Positions 1 to 9,142 of a DNA stretch of 64,000 nucleotides are shown one piece after another. The stretch comes from FEN-1297 sp963787005 (GTDB lineage: Bacteria; Bacteroidota; Ignavibacteria; Ignavibacteriales; Ignavibacteriaceae). The stretch covers positions 1-64,000 of the forward strand of contig CAWBBX010000099.1 in assembly GCA_963787005.1 (NCBI GenBank), read 5' to 3'. The position numbers and the translations under genes are program-made. A model generated the notes under the pieces. The model saw only the letters and a program-made list of their open reading frames with translations. It ran no database searches and was not told the origin of the DNA. Each line of letters starts with the position of its first letter. The first letter of the stretch is position 1.

Positions 1-1
1 C

Positions 2-562
2 CGGGGGGAGAAGAGGGGGACCGGAAAAGGCGTTTTTGTTGAAACGTTCGGCAAGGTTTTTGGCCGTCATTATTTACAGGTGACAAACTCAAAACAGGTC
101 ACCGGGACGATTTAACGCACATCTGAAGGATTGCATACTCCTATACCTGGATGAGGCGTGGTTCGCCGGGGACAAATCGTCTGAGGGCGTCCTGAAGGGG
201 CTTATCACATCGGGCCAGCACATGATTGAATTGAAAGGCAAGGATGCCTTCATGGTCAGCAATCACGTTAATTGTATCATCGCTTCAAATTCATCGTGGG
301 TGGTCCCGGTTGGAAACAAAGAACGCCGGTTTTTTGTGCTCGATGTCGGAGAGGATCATATTCAGGACCATGATTATTTTGAAAAAATCGATGATCAGAT
401 GAACAATGAAGGCGGCATTGAAGCAATGATGAATGATCTATTAGAGGTCGATATAACCCGCCACAATCTCCGGGAGGCCCAGAACGAACAGGATTGTTTG
501 ATCAGCTTGTTCAAAATTTTACGTCTTTTGAGCAATTTTGGTTTGAGCGGTTGATTTCAAGC
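2..562 (+). pseudogene. Remnant of phage/plasmid-type SF3 helicase-primase (DUF5906/D5-like), frameshifted
   Basis: Three reading-frame segments join into one helicase. Frame 2 (2-106) carries the Walker A motif GTGKG inside GEKRGTGKGVF. Frame 3 (108-479) carries a Walker B-like ILLYLDEAW and the sensor region IIASNSSWVVP...ERRFFVLD. Frame 2 again (from about 479) gives PERTGLFDQL and FEQFWFERL, the usual tail of phage primase-helicases. The breaks look like one extra base near 107 and one missing base in the C run at 477-480. The 5' end is outside the window, and after FWFERL (553) the similarity stops and a host gene begins. This family unwinds DNA for phage or plasmid replication. With two frameshifts and no C-terminus it should not be functional. 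No integrase or att site is visible. Confidence 0.8.
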
Positions 563-1240
563 AACGACAAGATAGGAGATTTTAATAATTTGAACCCATC
601 TGAGGCTGTGCATTACAAAGCTCAAGGTGACACGGTTTTACGCGTCGCGTATACAAATCCGGTTGATATTACTATTCACACTCTTCGGGTAAATACTAAA
701 AAGGATATTAAGGATGTAAAAGCACCTATTACAATTCCGCTCGATTGGAAGATAATTCTAATGTGGGCGGTTATCGCTTTAATTTTACTTTTAGTGTTGT
801 ATTATTTCTACCGCAGATACAAGCGCAAGAAAGCTTCATTAGTGCCCGAGAAGAAAATAATAAAACTTCCGCCCGAAGTAACAGCCGTGAATGCACTAAA
901 AGTGCTCGAGGAAGAAAAGCTCTGGCAGAAGGGAATGATAAAAGAATATCACTCGAGGATAACCGAAATAATCAGGCGTTATTTTGAAGAACGGTTTAAA
1001 CTCCCCGCGATGGAGATGACTACATCGGAGGCAATGGAGCAGCTTAAAACCAAAAAAGAATCGGAATCGATCAGAGATATTACGTACAGTTTCTTGTCGA
1101 ATGCAGACATGGTGAAATTCGCAAAGTTCACACCTATGAGTTCGGTGAACGAGGAAATGATTAAACAGGCTTATGAAATAGTGAAAAGCACGACGCCGTC
1201 TTCCGGTCCGGCACCGAAGGAGGAAGCTGAAAATGTTTAG
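494..1240 (+). CDS. Chimeric ORF: phage helicase tail joined to 3' part of a Bat-operon membrane protein
   Basis: The first about 20 codons (TTG start at 494) belong to the helicase remnant. From roughly codon 30 the protein resembles the single-pass membrane protein usually encoded just before batA: a short beta-rich segment (GDTVLRVAYTNPVDITI), the linker KDIKDVKAPITIP, one membrane helix (about residues 86-107), a basic stop-transfer RRYKRKK, and a cytoplasmic helical domain with IIRRYFEERFKLPA. A similar cytoplasmic tail with YFEERF-type motifs is known in BatD/DUF4381-like proteins. The normal signal peptide and periplasmic beta-sandwich are missing, so the host gene is 5'-truncated. It overlaps batA by 8 bases. 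The segment before about 600 is foreign; the exact junction (about 553-620) cannot be fixed by eye. Confidence 0.65.
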   Translation: MFDQLVQNFTSFEQFWFERLISSNDKIGDFNNLNPSEAVHYKAQGDTVLRVAYTNPVDITIHTLRVNTKKDIKDVKAPITIPLDWKIILMWAVIALILLLVLYYFYRRYKRKKASLVPEKKIIKLPPEVTAVNALKVLEEEKLWQKGMIKEYHSRITEIIRRYFEERFKLPAMEMTTSEAMEQLKTKKESESIRDITYSFLSNADMVKFAKFTPMSSVNEEMIKQAYEIVKSTTPSSGPAPKEEAENV

Positions 1241-2228
1241 TAACCTCAGCTTCGCATATCCCTGGGTTCTTTATTTCCTGATCATCGTGCCGCTGATGCT
1301 TTTCTGGTACTTCTGGAAAGGAACCGGAAAGCAGCCGTCGATTAAATACTCGTCTTTGAATTTGTTCGAAGGTTTTCCGGCTACATGGAAGGAAAGACTC
1401 AGACATCTGCCGGCGGTTTTAAGGGCATTAGCGGTTGGACTTCTGATCGTTGCGCTCGCCCGTCCGCAGACGTTCTCTTCCGGTGAGAACGTTTCGACCG
1501 AAGGAATAGATATCGTAATGGCCCTCGACATTTCCGGAAGTATGATCTCGGAAGACTTGAAACCGAACAGGGTAGAAGCGGCGAAGAACGTAATAGATCA
1601 TTTTATTGACGGCAGGCCGAATGACAGGATCGGTCTGGTTGTTTTCGCGCGGCAGGCCTTCACCCAATGTCCTCTTACAATCGATCATAACGTTCTGAAG
1701 AAACTTCTGAGCAGTGTTGAACCGGGCATGGTGCCCGACGGTACGGCCATCGGCAACGGAATAGCTGACGCAGTTAACAGACTGAAGGACAGCAAGGCGA
1801 AGAGCAGGGTAATTATACTTCTTACCGACGGAGTGAACAACGCGGGCGAGATAGATCCGCAGACTGCCGCGGAAATAGCAAAGACTTTCGGGATAAGAAT
1901 CTACACAATCGGTGTAGGTACGGAGGGCGAGGCGCCTTATCCCGTGCAGACGCCGTTCGGTAAAAGATACCAGATGGTGCCGGTTCAGATCGACGAAGGA
2001 CTTCTCCAGAAAATTGCCGACGTTACCGGCGGCGAATATTTCAGAGCTACCGATAATAAGACTCTGAGAAATATATATAACAAAATTGATAAGCTTGAGA
2101 AAACAAAGATTGAAGTAACGTCATACCGGAATGCAAAAGAATTATTTTACGGCTGGCTCGCCGGCGGACTTCTTTTATTATTCCTTGAGATCGGATTATC
2201 TAAAACGGTGTTGAAGAAAATACCTTAA
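1233..2228 (+). CDS. batA: BatA, VWA-domain membrane protein
   Basis: This is an inner-membrane protein with a von Willebrand factor A domain from the Bat (Bacteroides aerotolerance) operon. Two N-terminal helices (about 9-28 and 59-77) precede a VWA domain with a complete MIDAS metal site: D99-x-S101-x-S103 (DISGS), T171 (DGTAIG) and D199 (LLTDG). A C-terminal helix lies at about 305-325. At 331 residues it has the normal family length. It starts inside the end of the preceding gene and is followed by batB after 45 bases. Bat proteins are linked to MoxR AAA ATPases and are thought to act in envelope or redox stress; the biochemical role is unproven. The moxR and DUF58 genes expected upstream would lie beyond the broken left edge. 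Confidence 0.93.
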   Translation: MFSNLSFAYPWVLYFLIIVPLMLFWYFWKGTGKQPSIKYSSLNLFEGFPATWKERLRHLPAVLRALAVGLLIVALARPQTFSSGENVSTEGIDIVMALDISGSMISEDLKPNRVEAAKNVIDHFIDGRPNDRIGLVVFARQAFTQCPLTIDHNVLKKLLSSVEPGMVPDGTAIGNGIADAVNRLKDSKAKSRVIILLTDGVNNAGEIDPQTAAEIAKTFGIRIYTIGVGTEGEAPYPVQTPFGKRYQMVPVQIDEGLLQKIADVTGGEYFRATDNKTLRNIYNKIDKLEKTKIEVTSYRNAKELFYGWLAGGLLLLFLEIGLSKTVLKKIP

Positions 2229-2273
2229 AAAATATGAAATCATTTTTAAACAAAATATTGAGCTTGAACTGAT

Positions 2274-3314
2274 ATGTTTCGATTCGCGCATCCGGAATAT
2301 CTTTATGCGCTGTACGCGCTTCCGCTCTTCTTCCTGCTGTTCTGGTTCATCAGCAGGAACAGGAAGAAACTGCTGGAGAAGTTCGCGGACAAGAAGCTGC
2401 ACACAATATTACTTCCTTCTTTCAGCAGAAATAAATTCTGGCTGAGATCAATAATCGTACTGTTCGCGTTATTGTTTCTTATTATCGCAGCCTCAAATCC
2501 GCAGATCGGTACGAAGGTAGAGAATGTTAAGCAGAGCGGAATAGACGTTTATATTTTGCTCGACGTATCACTCAGCATGCAGGCGCAGGATATTCAGCCG
2601 AGCAGATTGGAAAAAGCCAAATTCGAGATATCGAATCTCATCCAGAAGCTGAGAGGCGACAGGATCGGGCTCATTGTTTTTGCGGGAGAGGCGTTCGTTC
2701 AATTCCCGCTTACAACCGATTATTCCGCCGCGAGTTTATTCCTTTCCGCCGTCGATGTGAACTCGATACCTGAGCAGGGAACCGCCATCGCTTCTGCGAT
2801 AAAACTTGCAACCAAATCCTTCGATTACTCGTCTAAAACGGAGAAAGTGATGGTGCTTATAACCGACGGCGAGGATCACGAAGGAGATGTTATGCAGGCC
2901 GCAAAAGCGGCGTCGGATAAAGGTATCATGATATATTCGATCGGTATGGGCTCAACCGACGGTGTGCCGATACCGGTTTATAATAACCAAGGCCAGCAAA
3001 TCGGTTACAAAAAAGATAAGAGCGGCAGCACGGTTTTAACTAAACTCGATCCGACGATATTGAAAGAGATTGCCGACGCTACCGGCGGTAAATATTATCA
3101 AGGTTCAAATTATCAGGACGAACTCGACTTGATATATAAAAATCTTTCTTCCTTGAGAAAAACAGAGTTCGGTACTAAAAAAGTTACCGATTACGCCGAC
3201 AGGTTTTATTATTTCTTAATTCCCGGTATTATTCTCCTTCTGCTTGAGTTCTTCATCACGGAACGAAAATCGCCTTTGTTTAGTAAGATGTTCAAAAGAA
3301 TCGGTCTTGAATGA
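2274..3314 (+). CDS. batB: BatB, VWA-domain membrane protein
   Basis: This is a second VWA protein, a paralogue of BatA with the same plan: two N-terminal helices (about 10-27 and 58-73), a VWA domain with MIDAS residues D97-x-S99-x-S101 (DVSLS), a threonine in EQGTAIAS and an aspartate in LITDGEDHEG, and a C-terminal helix in FYYFLIPGIILLLLEFF. At 346 residues it is the usual length. The stop codon overlaps the start of batC (ATGA), so translation is probably coupled. BatA and BatB are thought to form a membrane complex with the TPR proteins encoded downstream. Confidence 0.93.
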   Translation: MFRFAHPEYLYALYALPLFFLLFWFISRNRKKLLEKFADKKLHTILLPSFSRNKFWLRSIIVLFALLFLIIAASNPQIGTKVENVKQSGIDVYILLDVSLSMQAQDIQPSRLEKAKFEISNLIQKLRGDRIGLIVFAGEAFVQFPLTTDYSAASLFLSAVDVNSIPEQGTAIASAIKLATKSFDYSSKTEKVMVLITDGEDHEGDVMQAAKAASDKGIMIYSIGMGSTDGVPIPVYNNQGQQIGYKKDKSGSTVLTKLDPTILKEIADATGGKYYQGSNYQDELDLIYKNLSSLRKTEFGTKKVTDYADRFYYFLIPGIILLLLEFFITERKSPLFSKMFKRIGLE

Positions 3315-4135
3315 TGATTGGCAAAAAATTAAATATTAATATTTCCGCTTTATACGCATTACTTTTTTTGATGCTTGTTCCTGCGTGCAGCGTTTATTCG
3401 CAGAGCTTGAGGAGCCACGTTAATAAAGGAGTGGAGCTGTACGATAAAGGGAAGATCCCTGACGCCGAGGTTGAGTTTAAAAAAGGACTGGAAAAAGCAC
3501 CGAAGAATTTTCAGGCAAATTTCAATCTGGGTGATACATACTATAAGCAGAATAAATATAAGGAAGCTCTTAAATCGTACGAACACGCGCTTCTTCAAAC
3601 TAAAAATAAAGGCCTGAAAGCGAAAGTATACCACAACATCGGCAATTCGCTCCTGAAATCGAAAAAAATAAAAGAAAGCATCGAGGCATATAAAAATTCG
3701 CTTGCGCTGAATCCGAAGGATGAATCAACCAAATACAATCTTTCTTACGCTCTTAATATGCTGAAAAATAATAAAAATAAGCAGAAGAATAAGAACGACA
3801 AGAACGATAAGAATAAGAAGGACCAGAAAAACCAGAAAAACCAGAAAAATAATCAGAACAAAAACGATAAAGATAAGAACAAACAGCAGCAGAATAAAAA
3901 TCAGCAGGATAAAAATAAACAGGATCGGCAGAAGCAACAGAATCAAAAGCAGCAAAATCAGAAAGACAAGCAGCAGCAGGCAAAACAGAACCAGGCACAG
4001 CAGAAGAACCAGAATAAAATATCAAAACAGCAGGCAGAAAATATTTTAAGAGCGCTTACTAACAACGAAAAGGAACTGCAGAAGAAGCTGAGAAAGATGA
4101 AGGGCAAGCCGATTAAAACGAATAAGGATTGGTGA
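3311..4135 (+). CDS. batC: BatC, TPR protein with Lys/Asn/Gln-rich tail
   Basis: The N-terminus is a signal peptide ending in a lipobox-like VPAC, so this may be a lipoprotein. Residues about 30-140 hold tetratricopeptide repeats (GVELYDKGKIPDAEVEFKKG, ALKSYEHALL, SIEAYKNSLALNPKD). Residues about 155-240 are almost entirely Lys, Asn, Gln and Asp, a strongly basic low-complexity stretch, followed by a short helical end (QQAENILRALTNNEKELQKK). The final motif is conserved in BatC proteins. TPRs normally mediate protein contacts, here presumably with BatA, BatB or BatD. The start overlaps the batB stop. Confidence 0.9.
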   Translation: MMIGKKLNINISALYALLFLMLVPACSVYSQSLRSHVNKGVELYDKGKIPDAEVEFKKGLEKAPKNFQANFNLGDTYYKQNKYKEALKSYEHALLQTKNKGLKAKVYHNIGNSLLKSKKIKESIEAYKNSLALNPKDESTKYNLSYALNMLKNNKNKQKNKNDKNDKNKKDQKNQKNQKNNQNKNDKDKNKQQQNKNQQDKNKQDRQKQQNQKQQNQKDKQQQAKQNQAQQKNQNKISKQQAENILRALTNNEKELQKKLRKMKGKPIKTNKDW

Positions 4136-4191
4136 ATTGTACAATATTGATTATTTTTTAAGCCCGTATTTAGCTAAGTAATCGGAATCGT

Positions 4192-6057
4192 ATGAGAATT
4201 AATTTTAGAATGATAAAAGGAAATATAAAAATACTGGCGGCAACCCTGATGCTGAGCGTTACGGCTTTTGCGCAGCAGTTTACGGCCACGGTGGACAATA
4301 ATACCGTGAGCACCGACCAGCAATTTAAAGTTACGTTTACCTTCTCCGGGAAAGATATAAACGGACTTTCAAATTTTCATGCGCCCGACTTTAAGAATTT
4401 TATGATACTCTCCGGCCCTAATCAATCGACAAGTATGCAGATTATTAACGGTGCGGTATCGGCATCAAAAGCATTTTACTATTACGTTCAGCCGCAGAAA
4501 ACAGGCAAGTATGAGATCGGCAGCGCGAGCGTGGAATATGACGGGAAGACTTATAATTCAAACCCGATTACTATCACCGTTGAAAAAGGCTCGCCCAAAA
4601 GTCAGGCTTCCGGATCGAACGGGAGTCAAAATTCCCAGACTATTTCCGATAAAGAAATCGGCGAAAATCTTTTTGTCCGTGCCACGGTAGACAGGGAGAA
4701 AGTGTATCTCGGCGAGCAGGTTACGGTAACTTATAAACTTTATACCCGGCTCAGCATCGCGTCCCAGATGTCAGTGAACAAGTTGCCTTCTTATGAGGGA
4801 TTCTGGGCCGAAGAAATAGATGTTCCGAACAATATTAACTTTTCCACCGAAATGTACAAAGGAAAGCAGTACCGGGTAGGACTTCTTAAAAAGGTAGCGC
4901 TCTTCCCGTCGCAGACCGGCGATCTTTCCGTTACGCCGTTCGTGCTTAATGTCCCTGTGCAGATAAGGCAGCAGAGGAAAAGCGGCAACATATTCGACAA
5001 CTTTTTCAACGACCCGTTCTTCAATAATTCGCGCACCGTCAATTATACCGCGAAGTCGAATACTATACGTCTTAAGGTAGAGCCTCTTCCTTCCAAGGAT
5101 GTTCCTAAATCATACAACGGCGCAGTCGGTAATTTTTCGATGAGCGCCGACTTAAACAAGGACGAGACGACGACAAATGAATCAATAACATTGAAAATAA
5201 AGATAAACGGAACGGGAAATATTCAGCTTCTCAACATGCCCGAGATAAATCTTCCTCCCGGCATGGATAAATACGACCCGAAAATTTCACAAAAAGTAAA
5301 TAGAACCGGAATGATTTCCGGTACAAAGACGGCAGAGTATTTGATTGTGCCTAGAACAGCAGGCAAGAAGGTTATACCTCCGGTTAAGTTCACGTATTTC
5401 GATCCGTCCAAAAGAGCGTATGAAACTTTGGAGACAAAATCATTTACCGTTAATGTTGCGCAGGGTTCGGGAACGGTTGCTCAAGGAGGAAGCGGAATGT
5501 CTAAAGAAGATGTTAAACTTTTGGGACAGGATATACGTTACATTAAGACATCATACGGCGATATTACGGAACAACAAGGAGTATTGTTGTTCCATGCGGG
5601 ATTCTGGGTAGCTGCCGGTCTTCCTTTATTACTTCTTGCCGGACTAATCACCTGGAAGAGAAGGGAAGACAAACTGGCCGGCAATATCCAGCTGCTGCGT
5701 TTTCAAAAAGCCGATAAAGTCGCGAGAACCCGGCTTAAGACGGCGAAAGGTCTAATGCAGGAAAACAACCAGACAGCTTTTTACACGGAGATGTCGCAGG
5801 CGCTGTTCGGTTATCTGGAAGATAAGCTGAGAATACCGAAATCTGAAATTTCGCTTGAAAGGGCGGTAGAAAAATTGAATAAGCTAACCAATGACGAAGG
5901 TCTTCTCACGAACTTGAAAGAGTGCGCCGATCAATGTGAATACGCGCGATTTGCACCGAGCGGAAACGGGAAAGCGGCAATGAACGAAATGTACGATAAA
6001 ATGGCGGGCGTTATTATTGAACTTGAAAAATTACTCGCTACAAAAAAATATGCATAG
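4192..6057 (+). CDS. batD: BatD, periplasmic oxygen-tolerance protein
   Basis: This 621-residue protein has a cleavable signal peptide (ending TAFAQQ), then a long series of beta-sandwich domains typical of BatD (VDNNTVSTDQQFKVTFTFSG near the start; ENLFVRATVDREKVYLGEQV for the second domain). One membrane helix follows at about 465-488 (LPLLLLAGLITWKRR), then a cytoplasmic helical tail with LFGYLEDKLRIPKSEIS and YARFAPSG. That tail is related to the C-terminal domain of the 494-1240 protein. It sits 56 bases after batC and its stop overlaps the batE start. The family is associated with aerotolerance by genetics; the molecular function is unknown. Confidence 0.92.
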   Translation: MRINFRMIKGNIKILAATLMLSVTAFAQQFTATVDNNTVSTDQQFKVTFTFSGKDINGLSNFHAPDFKNFMILSGPNQSTSMQIINGAVSASKAFYYYVQPQKTGKYEIGSASVEYDGKTYNSNPITITVEKGSPKSQASGSNGSQNSQTISDKEIGENLFVRATVDREKVYLGEQVTVTYKLYTRLSIASQMSVNKLPSYEGFWAEEIDVPNNINFSTEMYKGKQYRVGLLKKVALFPSQTGDLSVTPFVLNVPVQIRQQRKSGNIFDNFFNDPFFNNSRTVNYTAKSNTIRLKVEPLPSKDVPKSYNGAVGNFSMSADLNKDETTTNESITLKIKINGTGNIQLLNMPEINLPPGMDKYDPKISQKVNRTGMISGTKTAEYLIVPRTAGKKVIPPVKFTYFDPSKRAYETLETKSFTVNVAQGSGTVAQGGSGMSKEDVKLLGQDIRYIKTSYGDITEQQGVLLFHAGFWVAAGLPLLLLAGLITWKRREDKLAGNIQLLRFQKADKVARTRLKTAKGLMQENNQTAFYTEMSQALFGYLEDKLRIPKSEISLERAVEKLNKLTNDEGLLTNLKECADQCEYARFAPSGNGKAAMNEMYDKMAGVIIELEKLLATKKYA

Positions 6058-6850
6058 TAAAAGTTTAAAATACTGCTTAAATAAAACATCAATGATTTTG
6101 ATACTGGTGTTGCTAGTATTCTCTGCCCTCATATCCTTTGCATCTGCAAAGGGAGAAGTTGAAAGCATGATGCAGCAGGGGAACGATTATTATCAGAATA
6201 AGCAGTATGGAAAAGCAATAGAGTCCTACACTAAACTTATCGATGAAGGTTATTCGGGTACATCATTATTCTATAATCTTGGCAATTCTTATTACCGTGA
6301 AGGCAAGATAGGTTACGCGGTATTGTATTATCAGAAAGCATTAAAACTATCGCCGGGCGACGGGGACGTACAGCACAATCTCGCTATCGCAAATACTAAA
6401 ACCGTGGATAAGATAAACACTATGCCGCAGTTCTTTCTGTTCCAATGGTGGGAGAGCCTGCTTGCATTTTTCCCGCTTAGCGGCTGGACGTATCTTGCAT
6501 ACGTTTTTTACATCTTTCTGCTTTTAAGTATAGGCATCTATTTCTTCGTTAAAAATTCAAAACTTCAAAAATATCTTTTCTTCTCCGGATCGGGCTCTCT
6601 GCTGCTTCTTATAATCACTTCCGTCCTTTTAGTCGTGAACCTGAACAGGCAGCTTAATATTAAAAACGGCGTAGTAGTCAGCTCGATAGTAAACGTAAAA
6701 GTTTCCCCCGATGCCACCAGCAACGATGCCTTTATTGTTCACGAAGGCCTAAAGGTCAGAGAAGAAGATTCAGTGGACAATTGGATTAAGATACGCCTAA
6801 ATGACGGCAAGGAAGGATGGATGCCGAAACAGGATATTAGAACGATCTGA
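6050..6850 (+). CDS. batE: BatE, TPR and SH3-like domain membrane protein
   Basis: The ATG at 6050 overlaps the batD stop, which favours it over an upstream TTG at 6017. The protein has a signal or first helix (ILILVLLVFSALISFASA), TPRs (GNDYYQNKQYGKAIESYTKLI; GNSYYREGKIGYAVLYYQKAL), two further membrane helices around WTYLAYVFYIFLLLSIGIYFF and LLLLIITSVLLVV, and a C-terminal bacterial SH3-like domain (VNVKVSPDATSNDAFIVHEG ... WIKIRLNDGKEGWMP). This is the standard BatE arrangement and the last gene of the operon. Confidence 0.9.
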   Translation: MHSKSLKYCLNKTSMILILVLLVFSALISFASAKGEVESMMQQGNDYYQNKQYGKAIESYTKLIDEGYSGTSLFYNLGNSYYREGKIGYAVLYYQKALKLSPGDGDVQHNLAIANTKTVDKINTMPQFFLFQWWESLLAFFPLSGWTYLAYVFYIFLLLSIGIYFFVKNSKLQKYLFFSGSGSLLLLIITSVLLVVNLNRQLNIKNGVVVSSIVNVKVSPDATSNDAFIVHEGLKVREEDSVDNWIKIRLNDGKEGWMPKQDIRTI

Positions 6851-6979
6851 TCCCGCTGGGGAGACTATTCAAAGGATTCGTCAATTCTGCCCGTTTTCAG
6901 TCCCGACAAAAAAATAATTCCGGTCGAATATATTCATTATACAATTGATTAGGTTGATTTTACAGGTTATCTTTCATTT

Positions 6980-8131
6980 ATGGATTCTAAAAGATATAAT
7001 AACCTAAAACTCGGAATCGATATAGCCAAAGCGGTGGTTACCTTTGCAATTATCCTTGCGTTCGTTGCGTCGGGTATCAGCCAGTACCTTCAGGAATACC
7101 TCTCCGGTTATATAACAAATGATTACGGCCTTTTCCTTTTATTTGTTTTGACGACCGGGTTAGCCGCCGGTATATTATTCTTCCCTGTAAATTATTATAC
7201 CGATTTTTACCTGGAGCACAAGTACGAATTATCGAACCAGAGCTTCATGAAATGGATCTGGGAAGATTTGAAGGCCTTGCTTGTTTCGGCTGCAATAGGA
7301 ATTCCTATTCTGCTTGTATTTTTCTACACCATGAATAAGTTCGGAAACCTCTGGTGGCTTCCTTTCGCGGTAATACTTTTTATCGTTTCAGTGGTGCTGG
7401 CTAGGATCGTTCCTACTTTTATTCTACCGCTTTTTTACAAAATAAAACCTGTCGAGGACGAAGATCTAAAGAACAGGATCAAAGAGCGTGCAACCGATGC
7501 CGGCATAAAGGTAGAGAACGTTTACAAGTTCGATATGAGCAAGAATACCAAGAAAGCTAACGCGGCGTTTACCGGTATCGGAAAATCAAAAAGAATACTG
7601 CTGGGGGATACTCTTCTCGATAATTACACGTTTGATGAAATTGAAACCGTTATTGCGCATGAACTGGGACATTATAAGAGAAAACACATTATCAAGAACA
7701 TCATAATAGGAACTGCTTCAAGCTTCCTTACGCTGTTTCTCATCGCCTACTTTTATAACGAGTCACTCGGCTGGTTCGGGTTCGCAAATATTACGGATAT
7801 CGCAGCATTGCCGCTTCTTTCACTCTGGGCGATGATGATCGGATTAGTACAAACACCGCTTACGAACATGCTCTCAAGAAAGTTCGAGTACGAGGCGGAC
7901 GAATATGCCGTATTATCCACAGGCAAAGCGGAGGATTTTATCTCTACGCTGGATAAACTTACCGAACAGAATCTCGGCGACAAAGACCCTAATCCTTTTG
8001 TTGAATGGTTTTTCTACAGCCATCCTTCCGTTAACAACCGTATTGATGCCATAAGGAAAATATCAAACGGTGCGGGCCTAACTCACGGCGGGGGGCATCT
8101 TGAGGATAATCTTAAGTACGAAGGCAGCTAA
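6980..8131 (+). CDS. M48 family zinc metalloprotease (Ste24/CAAX-protease-like)
   Basis: This is a multi-pass membrane protease of 383 residues. The zinc motif HELGH is at 227-231, with the downstream glutamate region FEYEADEY at about 302-309. Several hydrophobic helices lie before the catalytic site (about 15-35, 50-70, 97-117, 125-148) and two after it. The N-terminal region SGYI..DYGLF...FPVNYYTDFYLEHKYELSNQSF is characteristic of Ste24-like enzymes rather than HtpX. In bacteria these cleave membrane or exported proteins; CAAX prenylation is not expected. The following acyltransferase starts at the next base. Confidence 0.93.
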   Translation: MDSKRYNNLKLGIDIAKAVVTFAIILAFVASGISQYLQEYLSGYITNDYGLFLLFVLTTGLAAGILFFPVNYYTDFYLEHKYELSNQSFMKWIWEDLKALLVSAAIGIPILLVFFYTMNKFGNLWWLPFAVILFIVSVVLARIVPTFILPLFYKIKPVEDEDLKNRIKERATDAGIKVENVYKFDMSKNTKKANAAFTGIGKSKRILLGDTLLDNYTFDEIETVIAHELGHYKRKHIIKNIIIGTASSFLTLFLIAYFYNESLGWFGFANITDIAALPLLSLWAMMIGLVQTPLTNMLSRKFEYEADEYAVLSTGKAEDFISTLDKLTEQNLGDKDPNPFVEWFFYSHPSVNNRIDAIRKISNGAGLTHGGGHLEDNLKYEGS

Positions 8132-8842
8132 GTGTTCTCATATCTAAAATTAATTCTAATCGCGCTTTATATGATGGTAAGTTCGGTAATCGCTCTTACC
8201 CTTTCGTTATTAGACCGAAGCTTCATCAGTTATTTTATCTTCACTAAGATTTTTGCAAGAGGGGTACTTTTTATTGCCGGGGTTAGGGTCAAGGCCACCG
8301 GTCTTGCCAACGTTGAAAAGGGGAAGCCCTATGTCTTCGTTTCGAACCACAGCAGCCAGTTTGATATACCGGCGTTTCAGGCCGTTGCCCCCGGGAAGGT
8401 AAGTATTTTATCCAAAAAAGAGCTTGCTAAAATCCCGTTGTTCGGATGGCAGTTGCAGACCGGGCCTTACATTTTGATCGACAGGAAAAGAATGGACAGC
8501 GCCAAAAAGAGTCTTGAAACAGCAAAGAAGATGATGTCGGGAAAAGGGGTTTCCGTTCTTCTTTTTGCCGAAGGAACAAGAAGCAGGACCGGGGAAGTGC
8601 AGCCGTTCAAGAGAGGTGCGTTCTATCTTGCGTCCCGCGTCGGTTACCCTATAATCCCGGTATCGATTAGCGGATCGAGTAAGATTATGCCTAAGGGAAA
8701 GTTCAGAATAAAAAGCGGTACTATCAGCGTACATTTCGGCGAGCCGATAAGTACGGATAACGTAAGCAATCGCGCAGAAGAAATTGCATTAATGGAAAAT
8801 GTTAGGGAAATTGTTATAAAAAACTTAACGGAAGGCAGGTAG
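8132..8842 (+). CDS. plsC: 1-acyl-sn-glycerol-3-phosphate acyltransferase (PlsC family)
   Basis: The GTG start follows the stop codon of the protease gene without a gap. The acyltransferase motifs are present: NHSSQFD (H73 and D78, catalytic HX4D) and FAEGTRS (about 145-151, phosphate binding), then PIIPVSISGS. An N-terminal membrane anchor covers about residues 5-25. The enzyme puts the second acyl chain on lysophosphatidate in membrane phospholipid synthesis. Length (236) is normal. The gene is two bases from gatC, so protease, acyltransferase and gatC are probably co-transcribed. Confidence 0.92.
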   Translation: MFSYLKLILIALYMMVSSVIALTLSLLDRSFISYFIFTKIFARGVLFIAGVRVKATGLANVEKGKPYVFVSNHSSQFDIPAFQAVAPGKVSILSKKELAKIPLFGWQLQTGPYILIDRKRMDSAKKSLETAKKMMSGKGVSVLLFAEGTRSRTGEVQPFKRGAFYLASRVGYPIIPVSISGSSKIMPKGKFRIKSGTISVHFGEPISTDNVSNRAEEIALMENVREIVIKNLTEGR

Positions 8843-8844
8843 CA

Positions 8845-9138
8845 ATGGCCGTTACAAAAAAAGATGTAGAACATATTGCGGAACTCGCAAGATTAAAATT
8901 TAAAGACGAGGAACTTGAGAATTTTACGTCACAGCTTAATGAAATTCTGGAGTATATGGAAAAATTAAACGAACTCGATACCGAGAATGTCGAGCCGCTC
9001 TCTCATCCTATAGAATCCCAAAATGTTTTCAGGGAAGACGGCGTTAAGCCGTCCGTTAACAGAGAGGATGCTTTAAAGAACGCTCCGCAGAAAGATGAAG
9101 AATTCTTCAAAGTACCAAAGGTTATCGGCGGAGAGTAA
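8845..9138 (+). CDS. gatC: Asp-tRNA(Asn)/Glu-tRNA(Gln) amidotransferase subunit C
   Basis: This 97-residue protein matches GatC along its length: VTKKDVEHIAELARLKF at the start, LNEILEYMEKLNELDTENVEP in the middle and FREDGVKPSV toward the end. GatC stabilises the GatA/GatB complex that amidates mischarged Glu-tRNA(Gln) or Asp-tRNA(Asn). gatA and gatB are not in this window. A 7-bp tandem repeat begins four bases after the stop codon. Confidence 0.95.
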   Translation: MAVTKKDVEHIAELARLKFKDEELENFTSQLNEILEYMEKLNELDTENVEPLSHPIESQNVFREDGVKPSVNREDALKNAPQKDEEFFKVPKVIGGE

Positions 9139-9142
9139 TTTG

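Noticed and set aside
3725..3955. Minus-strand Ile/Leu/Val-rich frame looking like a membrane protein
   Set aside because: It is the complement of the Lys/Asn/Gln-rich codons of batC, which always read as hydrophobic on the other strand.
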